From contig OZ038434.1 in the NCBI GenBank assembly GCA_964036275.1, forward strand, positions 27,885,511 to 27,949,510: a DNA stretch of 64,000 bases, read 5' to 3'. Shown one piece after another: positions 46,501 through 55,970 of this stretch. Positions within the stretch are counted from its first letter, which is position 1, and the number at the start of each line of letters is the position of its first letter. Both the position numbers and the translations under genes were made by a program. The notes under the pieces are model-generated. The model did not search any database, had not been told where the DNA came from, and was given only the letters and a program-made list of their open reading frames with translations. Origin of the DNA: Litoditis marina. Taxonomy: Eukaryota; Nematoda; Chromadorea; Rhabditida; Rhabditidae.

Positions 46501-49500
46501 AAAACGAGAAAGCTTCAACATGAAGGCTTGTAATTTGGTAATGATATTAATTTCGAGTGGTTTGGCGTCTCAATTATTGTAAATTTGTCAATGGCGCCAG
46601 GTCCGTTCGCCTATCGGCGCCAAAACCGGTGTACATTTCATAGTCAATCAGAACGTTTTTTTGTTCAGTTGTCGACGGGGTCAATAACTTGCGTTATATT
46701 TTAATACCAGCAAGTTCATGGTTCACGTCGAAAACTGCCATGTAATGAGGTAACAAGATCCGATTCACAATAAATATAAATTTACAAATTTCTAAGTCAG
46801 ATTTTATGTAGTGAGATCACGAGATCCACTCTGGCAATAGGCTAAATGAGAGGTTGTAAGAGTACATCTAGCAAAAAGAAAACAATTAGTAAAAAGTGGG
46901 GGAACCAACAAATGTGTGAGTTGTGTTTGGTTTGACCTCTATATCAGCAAAAAATGTACGATACGAGTTTCTGTGATACTGTAGCAGAGGTATTCTGCAA
47001 AAAATAGAAAAATACCAATGTTGCACAGTGATTCAAAACGCACCCATGTAGTCGAAGTACATATGAAACACCCTTCGGCTAATTCTTTATTGTGCGGGCT
47101 TTGTGAACCATTGTGCAACATTGGTATTGTTCTATTTTTGCAGAATAACTCTGCTACAGTGTCACATAAATTCGTATCGTTCACTTTTTGCTGATATAGG
47201 GGTCAAACCAAACACAACTCACACATTAGTTGGTTCCCCCACTTTCTACTAATGATTGTTTGACTTGAACTGTAATTTAAATTAACGGTGTTTCCTTGTT
47301 TAGAAGTCTCTTCGTCGATGTGTGTTTCTTGTGTCTCACCTTCTTTAAAATCCGTATTTTCCCGAACGTTTCCGTAATTCCCATAATCGAACGTATACAA
47401 GCTTCAAAAGCAAAAATGTCGTTGTAGTCCTTGGAGATAGCATAAAGTTTGAGACAGTTTGAGTATTGTTCTTTCTCATCAGGAAAAATAACTAGCGGCA
47501 AATAGGCCTGTAAGAAAATCGAACAAAAATATCACAATCAATGTCGTAATTTTTTGGAGTACGGATCCGATATGAACATGAAGAAATCTAGAATAATACT
47601 GAGTGCAAACGGGTATATTAGCTTATGATACGTTGAGATGTACTCACATGTATTGCTCCGTTGTCTGTGCCGTGAACACTCTGTGAAAGGTTGTACTCGA
47701 AGTCAGCCCAACCTACAAGATGTTTAGGAGAAGTATATATAAAAATCAGTTAGTTTAACGTCAAATTCATCAGTTTTAGGTTAATTTAGAAACTTTTCAA
47801 TTTTTTTCAGTCTACGAACTTCGGTTTTTAATTGTTGAAAATATTCAATATCGCGCGCAGCGCGAAGCGCTGCGCAGATTAGTTTTTGATCACAACATTG
47901 CGGACTTTCAAAAGTGGTTTTATGCCATTTTCTCAAAAACTCCTGAACGGATTTTTGAGATTTTGATGGAAAGAGATAGAGGAGGAAAGGCTTTATCATT
48001 GAGCTATTCGATATTTAATGTGCGACCAGTGATCTACAGTTATGCTGAATATCGTCTCGCAAAAATGTCTTCCGACGGCGGCCGCGCGGCGTGGCGCGGC
48101 GTGGCGCGGCGTGGCGCGGCGGCCGCAAAACCGACGATTTTAACCGATTCGTCTGAAATTTGGAATATAGTTAGAAACAGCAGAGGTATGTGTAAATCTG
48201 GAATCTTGGACCAATCGGTTAAAAATGAGTCATTTTATCGCCTTGGAAACATTGCATTTAGCTGCTTTGACAATCACTTCTAGATGTGCGGAGTGTGCGC
48301 AGTGAGCTGTTGTTCCGCCTTTTGGTGGTTTGAATAGATCAAAATATATTGGAAAAACAATTGTGTTAATCCGTAGAGATCCTGACTACATAAAAAGGTT
48401 AATCGAACAAAAACAAAAATGCTGTCCGTGAAAGGATTCAAACCCTCGGCCTACTGAACTGTAGTGCGCTGCTCTGCCGACTGAGCCAAATCGTCACGAA
48501 GGAAGAAAAAATGGACGGCGCCACACGTGCGCTGCCCGAAATCAAGGATTGATCACGGTTTCTGAGAGAATGCTTACTAACCAGAGTTCTAACGCAGTTT
48601 ATGTTCTGCAAATCAACTTAGTATTCATTGTTACGTTGAAAAAAGTTTAATAATAATTCATTAGATGCTCATTATTTCCTATCTATTGATTCATTATTTT
48701 CTTCGGAAATATAGAAAATGAGGACAATTTGTATAAAAAAACGATGTAAAGTGAGAGACGATTAGCTTTTGAGATTGAACTGCATGGAATATAGAAAAGG
48801 AGGACAATAACTCAAGAGGGAAATAAAAAATTTAATCTCGCAATTTCCATGATCATCCTGACAGACTGATTCAAAAAATATGTGCTTAATCTTTGAGAAC
48901 GTTCCGCTTACACGAAAAACGTATCTGAAACAAAAATCAGCTATACTGTCAGTCTATCGCACAGTCACGTGAAACATGTTAAACACAGCAGAACTCGGAA
49001 ACGTGAAACGACAAAGTGCACACTTAAGCTATTAGAATGCTAACTTTACATGAATATTCAAGAAACTTATAGTGTACTCTGTTCTGTTATCATTTTTGAA
49101 TCAATGGTGATAATCATATTAGGACGTTTCATCTAATTGTTTGCTGCAAGGTTTTTTTTCACTGAAAAACAAAATGTTTTTGACCCATGAAAATTGCGAG
49201 ATTAGATTTTTTATTTCCCTCTTGAGTTATTGTCCTCCTTTTCTATATTCCATGCAGTTAAATCTCAAAAGCTAATCGTCTCTCACTTTACATCGTTTTT
49301 TTATACAAATACTACACGTTTTGCCAACTAAACGCCAAGGAAAGGCTGGTATGAGTTAAGCTAGCGGGTCCGCGGGGCGTGTTTCAGTGGAACAAATTCC
49401 TTTTCATCTGTCATCAAGTGTGGCGGTTGGTAACCATTGCCTAGCGAGCATTTTCGATGACCTTTCTCAACTTGCGGAGTGCGGCGGTTGGTATCCGCTC

Positions 49501-52500
49501 AAAATACTGAGCCTGAGTTGACCATTTATTTTCCGACACCCTCTTTCGACGACCAGGTTACCAACAGCTCAGCTCCCGAGCTTTTTTATAGAGGAAAATA
49601 GATTGTGAGGTTTGCTCAGTCATGAATAGCGCAAAAGCACTCTTCTCTCAAAAAATGCCCCCGAACTATCTATTGGTGATAATAATGGCTGTGTCTTACG
49701 TCTGAAGGAGTGAAGTTTCGATATCTCAATCGTGATAGTTTTGGCATGCCTGAGTATCATGTTAGTTTTAGTTTTCAGTTCAACCGCTCCTTTCTTAACT
49801 AATTAATATACCACTTTCTTCTCCTTCCCTGTTGAAGTTAGAAAGTTATTATTAACTCAGAAAGAACGTTTTTCCTGACAATACGTTTAAAACGGTAGTA
49901 ATTTCTTGACTTAAAAACACACTAACAGCATTGAAGTAATTTCTTTACATGTCGGTTTCACATCATTATCTAGCAATTCTGAGTCTTGTTTTGCTATGAC
50001 AACATTGCCCTATGTTTTCAATCCGTTTAAACTGAAACTGGGTTACCCTTGAATGTGACAGAGTATTCACAATAAACCTGGGAACTCCGAGGAAACTTGG
50101 AGAAACAGCCCGTCCTTTATTGCACAGTTTGCTGAGTTGAAGCTGCTCTTTTCTTGGCTGCATTGTGTCAAAAATATTTTGATGAAATGGTTGGTATTTT
50201 AGGGGTCTACCGCTGTTTGGACGATTTCCAATTGGTTGTTTCTCCTAGGTCACCCGTCCAAACCGCCTAACCCTCCGTCCAAACCGCCTCACTTCATTTT
50301 AGCTAACTGGGTCACCCGTCCAAACCGCTTAACCCTCCGTCCAAACCGCCTCACTTCATTTTAGCTAACTGGGTCACCCGTCCAAACCGCTTAACCCTCC
50401 GTCCAAACCGCCATACTTTGTTCCAGCTAGCTGGGTCACATGTACAAATTGCCTTGATATACTTTAAATGCTTTACAAACATCTCAGTATCATAAAATTT
50501 ATTATCAATAAACATAGAAGACAAAATTAACAGTGACTACAATGCAACTAAGCAACAAATTCCTAAACAAAGTAACAAGTAACAATTACAACAACATATG
50601 TACATTATATAACTACTTCTTCTTGTGAGACTTGTGGGTGACATGTTGGGACATGTCAAGAAGGTACATGCTAATGTCATCGGCAGTGGGGGGAGCAGAC
50701 AGGATTTGCAACGAGAAAGCCTCCATCTTGTCTTGAATTCAATGAATTTTCTGGACTTTCTCGAAATACTCATTGGTGCCTCGTTGGGATGGGGAGTAAA
50801 AATCAAATGCATAAGAATAAATCGAATGAAAAAATGTTAAAAAGACTGTATAGGTAATAGTCCTACCATAATGGGTACATGCGTCTTCAATCCTTTACAG
50901 CGTGTGCACACGTAGACGTCCGCGGTTTTGTTGGAACGATGCTTTTGGAATGAGAAACATAAGGTACAGTTAGGAATATAATACACCAACATATTTTGAT
51001 TTCCGTGTTTGGAAGTTTCCCGTTTACCCGGGAACGTGGTACGAACTACAGGAGGGATAGGCAATATGGTGTTTGTGAGAGCCCCTTGGGAATTTGTAAC
51101 AATTTGACCACCATATAGACCCGGATTATAAGGAGGTAGTATTTGCGCTGAAGTTATACTAGCTCCTGGTGTAGTAGAAGTTGGGTGAGATCGACCAGGA
51201 GTAGGAGCGAGATACAATTGCGCAGAAGGCGTGCTGAGAAGAGATGTAAGAGCAGGAAAAGCCTGATTGAGATTTGAAGTAGAAGGACCCCCCAGATTGT
51301 TAGAGAACGAACTAGATAAAAGATGATCTAACGAAAGCAAAACTATATCTGTATCCATAGCCCCCGTTATGAAGAGTACGGATGGGAGCCGGCGTGAGAG
51401 AGGGAGGATCCATGGTTGGAATGACTTGTAAGGTAGTTTTTTGGAGGGTCAAGCGAAGTTACGCCCACTTACTAATTAGTTTACTCGAACTTGGCGTTTT
51501 GTCACCTATCTCTCAACCTCTCATTAACTACTCACTGCGATACGGTTACTTGCTAATTGAAATACAGTGGTTGGATGCCGCAAGGAGGACATGTAATCGG
51601 TCAGGAATGAAAACCCAATTAGCGATAGCCAACCAAACACAGAAAAAGTCGATAAAACTATGAATAAAAGAAAGAATATGTGAAAAGAAAAAGTTCACGA
51701 GTGCTTTCAAAAGAAAATCAACCGCTGCATATGAGCGATAGAGAAAAACAAGATGCACACGATTTCACGTTCCTATTACGTGAAACATATCATCTCTTCA
51801 AATTAATAAGTTTCGCATTGCTTTGTAGTTTATCACCTTCGCAAAGTGAAGCGGTTTGGACGCTATCTATAAACCACGTTTTGTTGACCTCATTTCAATT
51901 TTCCAAGTGAGGCGGTTTGGACGACTCGTAAGAGACAACCATTTTTGTGACCTTTTCACTTTCCCACGACCCCTCGAGACGACCGTCCTAAAAACCGTCC
52001 AAACAGACCATCTCCCGTATTTTAGAGAGCATTACAATGTTGGAAAACTGCGAAAATATAAGCTGGTTTGAATTTCAGTAAATGACCTGCGACTTATTGT
52101 TTTCCAAACAACAAGTTCAGGTTGGAAATTGGCGCAAACCTTCCAAAAAAGTTTTACTCCATTCTGTGTTTTTCACCAAGTAGGCGCCAGCCATCACTTC
52201 GAAGTTGTAGAATCGGTCATAGAAGGTGATATGAAAACGATCATCGATAAACTCCTCGATTTTCCTAAGAAATAAATATATTCACACGTACTGAATCGAT
52301 ATAATACGCTACGAAAGAGTCTGACACAATTATGAATCGGTCCGTCTCCTACTGATCCGAAAACGCCAGACCAGAAAGCGCGAAAAAGTATGAACCTAGT
52401 TAAAACAACTTTGAATGGGACATTTGGACTATGGAAAGAGAAAATGAGTCATCATAACACAGGAATGAGACGTTAGGACTGTGAAAAATTAGGACGCTCA

Positions 52501-54753
52501 AAGAATTAGACCCAGATAAGTTCAAAATTATTTATTTGCTTTTGATTATCAAAAATATCTGCACTAATTGCAGTCTTAGAGAAAACTGACTCGTTTCCAT
52601 TGGAAACTAACATCCACTCTCGGAGTGTTTGAATATTATTCTTCGTGGTTTCTCAGTCCCACCCACTCGTTTGAAAAACAGGTAAGCCCCGTTTAATGGG
52701 ACCGTCTCTTATCAATTGGTGCTTTTAGTTGTCAATATAGACGTTAAAACAAAGAACAAACAAATCAATCACATTTAGTAGGAACTTTTTAGTTTAATTC
52801 GTTTTCCTGAAAATCTGCTTTCAGCGACTTTGCGAACGCGCCGGCACGTACGCATTTTTATGGAGACGCGCACCAATTATTTACTAAACGTTCGCCATAC
52901 GTATCATAAGTTTGATCAAGTAACAACTTTCATGTGCACAAAGTATGTTAGTTGTTTCTTCCTATTTTCATTTTGAATAATAAAGAAGTTGGGCGCACTG
53001 AAACACATTTAGCGACTTGGCCAAAAGCCCTGCGATACCGTAACCCAAACGACAGTTCGGCTCAGAACTTACTTGCTTCTCGACCAACTTATATATTTTT
53101 TTTGTTTTAACTGGGAGGGGGCATCAGTTCAATATGACTACAGCATCTCAAATTTTCGTGCTTTCATACGATCAAAATTAGAGAAAGGTGCTCATTTCAA
53201 TGTTTCTGAAAGAGAACAAACCGTCTAGGGTTCACAACTCCAATATCGGCATCAAGAAAAAGAGTGTAATTGGCCCGATAGAGTAGCTGAGCAGCTACAC
53301 AATGTCGTCGGAAAAATTTCTAAAGCACGTGCTTTATGTTTCAATAAATTTAACCTTCCCATAATATTTATTTTTTCAATACAGCACTTCAGTATATGTT
53401 TCATAGGAATTGAGAATGGATTTTTGTCATAGCAATCCAATTTCTTGTAGTACCTTGAACAAAACTGAAAGAAAATGACCATATACGACACTGCATTCTG
53501 ATTTTTCTGTGAATCGTTTTCCTGTGAACACGACAATCATTTTCGTATCATATTCAGAAAACTCTGCCACTGCGAATATCACAAATACATTCGATTGACA
53601 TAGATTTTGATTTGTGTAAAAATAGTTTAAATATGATGACTGCACTCACATCTCTATGTGGACATTTCGCGGAAAATCGAGTGTCTTTCACCAAAAGGAA
53701 TGTGTAGTTCTGTATTTGTGTGTAACATTTTAGCGAATCTGAAAACAAGCACTTAAAAGAACCCAAAATTGGACCCGCTAAAACGAATATTCACATACCT
53801 ATGGCGTGTTTATAGTTTTCCACATTTGTATTTTTCTCGACGACCACCAAAACTTGGATGGATGGGGAAGAACTCGAATTAGTCTTTACACCAGTCGTCC
53901 TTGAATGGATGTTGGCTTCAACATATCGCAACTGGAACTGGCAAGTATAAATGGCTATAGAATAGAAGTATGTCCAATAATTTAACAGAACGATCATGTA
54001 TACTCGCTGCAAACCTGTTCAATTTACTTTGCTTCTATCTTTCATCAAGATCATCAATGTCCGGCTAAAATACAATAATCTTTTTCACCGTCCAGGTTTT
54101 TTTATGAAGAACAACTTAACTTTTTACTGTTACAAAATCTGGTATTTCCGCCTTTTGATGCACACAACCTCTGTAGAATATGTTTTTCAGAAATGGCCTG
54201 GAATGACACATTGTCTGGAAATGCTTCGCTGATCCTTGCAAAATATTTTTTTTCACAATACGAACTATTAATACTATTGCACAATCAATCGAACGACAGA
54301 ATTCCGTAACATAGAAAGGTCGAAAATGACTTTATTTGTGCGAACAATTCTATAAATCAACTAAGCATGAGTGATGAGTTTGGTCGTAGTTAAGTATAAA
54401 AATATAGCTTTAGCAAAATGATCACGGGCTCTATATTACTGCCTCGACTTACGATCAATCACACTTTAGTGCTGCTATCGAACAATTCAGAAACAATCTT
54501 GTAGTTGGGAAAGTGATCGTTTAAAAAGTCGATTCGCCGGGTGCTCGCCTGGTTTGCCCGAGTGTACAAGGGTACACATGCCCGCTATTTGCGACAAGCA
54601 AGATAATTTACCGGCGAAGCTGAGAATAGATCAATAAGAGTAACAACAAAAACCATTTGTTACCTCCGTTTTCGTCTGATATAACCAGAAGTACACCATC
54701 ATCAAAATAACCACAAATACTGCGACACACAAACGAACACTTTTCCCAAGCAT
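43526..54753 (-). CDS. DUF273 glycosyltransferase-like protein A, 10 exons, about 372 aa
   Basis: Exons, 5' to 3': 54664-54753 (30 aa, anchor VAVFVVILMMVYFWL), 53799-53937, 53650-53738, 53222-53319, 52140-52264, 47648-47712, 47340-47507, 44388-44512, 43729-43803, 43526-43670. Every junction is GT-AG and keeps phase. Family landmarks are IQVLVVVEK, KCYTQIQNYTFLL, FFRRHC, LFLDADIGVVNP (a DxD-type metal motif), FYDRFYNFEVMAG, HGTDNGAIH, AFEACIRSIMG, WARDNWLTNS, HGWK, WYNPLGG, KCNPF and WSYDENLITT. DUF273 is a nematode family related to GMA12/MNN10-type galactosyltransferases; a Golgi type II enzyme is inferred and its substrate is unknown. Introns of 4.4 kb (47713-52139) and 2.8 kb (44513-47339) are filled with mobile elements. 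No defect was seen. Confidence 0.9.
43989..44197. mobile_element. Short TIR MITE in DUF273-A intron 8
   Basis: Ends TTAAAGGAGACCGG and CCGGTCTCCTTTAA are inverted repeats about 200 bp apart. The ends resemble the TTAAAGGGACCGT elements at 52690-53195 and 56268-56778. Confidence 0.75.
45243..45356. mobile_element. 114-bp hAT-like MITE filled with TTCGAG repeats, 8-bp TSD
   Basis: Starts TGGGGTTGTTTA and ends TATAACAACCCTA, flanked by TAACGAAC at 45235-45242 and 45357-45364. The interior is a string of TTCGAGTTT-like units. End type and 8-bp duplication match the MITE at 12282-12935 although the filler differs. Confidence 0.85.
45725..46650 (-). repeat. GGCGCC-rich dispersed repeat, copy 1
   Basis: Inverted relative to 57430-58850. 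Shared blocks include GTTTGGCCATTGCGGACTCG, the GTCCCTCGTCCCTC run (46-kb copy) against GACTGACGACTGACGA, CGATAGGCGCC-type units and TGTACACCG. It joins the palindromic MITE at 46860 and lies in DUF273-A intron 7. Confidence 0.8.
46860..47262. mobile_element. Palindromic MITE, unsplit copy 1
   Basis: Two arms of about 165 nt (AGTAAAAAGTGGGGGAACCA, GTGTGAGTTGTGTTTGGTTT, ACTGTAGCAGAG, TTGCACA) face each other around a short centre. Same family as 56880-57290 and the split copy at 25495-29755. Confidence 0.9.
47845..48555 (-). mobile_element. SINE-like repeat with tRNA-like head, copy d
   Basis: The minus strand reads tRNA-like head (48505-48424), GATTAACACAATTG, CTGCGCACACTCCGC, GCAATGTTTCCAAGGCG, GATTGGTCC, three GGCGTGGCGC units (48085-48120), CTGTAGATCACTGG and a 3' GC-rich foldback GCGCAGCGCTTCGCGCTGCG near 47855-47875. 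It lies in DUF273-A intron 5. Confidence 0.78.
48424..48505 (-). pseudogene. tRNA-like head of the SINE-like element
   Basis: The minus strand shows A-box-like TGGCTCAGTCGGCAGAGC with a good D-stem, an anticodon-like CTAC/GTAG stem, and B-box-like GGGTTTGAATCC. The acceptor end (TTCGTGA / TCACGGA) pairs only with extra bases before the D-arm. It is a pol III promoter-like head, not a working tRNA. Confidence 0.65.
48700..49325. mobile_element. Palindromic element with 125-nt arms
   Basis: Arms 48727-48851 and 49186-49310 are inverted copies with about three mismatches, around a 334-bp centre. No ORF. It lies in DUF273-A intron 5, and a decayed relative is at 33730-34145. Confidence 0.92.
50249..50415. 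repeat. 62-bp tandem repeat, subterminal in the TIR element
   Basis: The unit starts GTCACCCGTCCAAACCGC at 50249, 50311 and 50373. Each unit has two CGTCCAAACCGC motifs plus CACTTCATTTTAGCTAACTG. Confidence 0.95.
50613..51358 (-). pseudogene. Element-encoded zinc-finger protein, broken
   Basis: The first frame (51358 to about 50870) has a Ser/Pro/Thr-rich N-terminus and then a Cys4 finger, CTLC...VYVCTRCKGLKTHVP, like the FLYWCH/MULE-associated fingers of nematode transposons. After a likely small intron (GTAGGA donor at about 50867, acceptor near 50849), a second frame contains NEYFEKVQKIH, an in-frame TGA at 50739-50741, then QDKMEAFSLQILSAPP and a Lys-rich end with stop at 50613. The TGA makes it a pseudogene unless it is spliced out. 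The function is not recognised with confidence. Confidence 0.55.
52690..53195. mobile_element. Decayed copy of the TTAAAGGGACC element
   Basis: Homologous along its length to 56268-56778, with shared TATGGAGACGCGCACCAATT-type core, CGTATCATAA, GCCAAAAG.C.TGCGATAC and the outer TGGGACCGTCTCT. The ends are worn. It lies in DUF273-A intron 4. Confidence 0.7.
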
Positions 54754-55970
54754 ATTTCCGTAGTGGTTCATACATATAAGCATTCTGAAACTTATTCAGG
54801 TAGAGGATTGGACACTGGAATGATAATGTTCTATCAGCCCAACGTCCATTGTTAAATACGAATGTCCATTACCGATGAAAAAGAACGATTAGTTTCGGAA
54901 ACCGGTGTTCAAACTATCTGAACAACACTTGATGCTCGGGAATAGTTCGTTTGAAAAGAAAATAAAAAAAACATTTCCCAGTTCGAAAATGAGATAGTAT
55001 TTCACTACACGCAATTCTCAGAGTAGTTGAGATATTTGAGTGGGTGGCCATGTGCAAAACAAAAACACCGTGTGCTGTGTCAATCAATGAACATGTTCCT
55101 AAGAGTCTTAGTGAGTCTGATTTTGCTTATAGAGATGAAAGAGCGTTCGGAACGAAACCTCTGATAGATAGCATCGGTTTGCGCCTTTCTTACAACTTTT
55201 TTTGTGAGTTTTTTTCTGCACAAAAACAGCACAATTTGTCTTTCAATACAGAGTAACGGTTCCAAAGGAGCGGTATCTTTGTCATATAGATCACACTATT
55301 GACAGAAACGGAGCGTGCAAACCGATTATTTGCACTTTATTGAAAAGCTTCAGTGAGCTGTACCTGCAGACTTGTGTGAACCTAGAAGAGTTGCTGCGCC
55401 GCCTTTTTTTAATTGTTTTCAGCGTTTTGGTTATTACTTCCAGTGAGAACTTCGAGCGACCATCAAACATGTCGTTGGCTTTGAAATTTTGGTTGTGAAA
55501 ACGTGCGAAATGATTTTGGCGGTGATAAGTAATTTTCAAATAGGTAACTTTCTTATCTATGAACAATCAGTTGTTCTTCCATTACGCTATGAAGTTTGTG
55601 CGAATCGTATCTCGGGTGTGATGCAAGTTGATTCCAACACAGAGTATTCATTTCAAACAACACCTTCCAATCATATGGTTAAAAAAACAATCATAGGATC
55701 AAAAATTGGAAAAAAAACTGGATATTGAGGAAAAACCTGACATCAATATTGTGTCAGTCTTGTTCTTCAGAAAAAATTCAATTCAACATGGTTTCTCTGT
55801 TTAAGCTGTAAACCTTTCTATAAAAAGTTTCAACCACTATCGGATTTTGAGAGCTTGATGTCAAAAATACAGTTATCGTCGTCTCTCACATATCCCTGTG
55901 ATGACACAATAGTTTTTTAACACTCATTAAACAAGTAATAAAATGATGCGAACCACAGAAAATCGTTTCA
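54754..55970. other. Spacer between DUF273-A and DUF273-B
   Basis: Upstream region of gene A and downstream region of gene B, both minus strand. It contains a short palindrome of its own making but no ORF I can support. The frames at 55044-55256 and 55291-55566 overlap antisense and lack motifs. Confidence 0.5.

Larger units (their letters stand above)
50212..52006. mobile_element. 1.8-kb TIR element (Mutator-like), in DUF273-A intron 5
   Basis: Ends CTGTTTGGACGATTT and AAACCGTCCAAACAG are inverted. The left side carries six CGTCCAAACCGC sites and the right side two GCGGTTTGGACG sites in inverted orientation, like subterminal transposase-binding motifs. The interior holds the broken ORF at 50613-51358. 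The Mutator-like assignment is inferred from the zinc-finger type and the subterminal arrays. Confidence 0.7.

Noticed and set aside
48424..48505. Functional tRNA gene
   Set aside because: Extra bases between the acceptor and D stems and a poor anticodon arm; it is part of a repeat copy.
50249..50415. CRISPR-like array
   Set aside because: The repeats are continuous 62-bp tandems without unique spacers, in eukaryotic DNA.
53427..53645. Coding-looking minus frame between DUF273-A exons 3 and 4
   Set aside because: The family alignment runs straight from CPHRD to KFFRRHC, so this stretch is intron; gene B has no equivalent.
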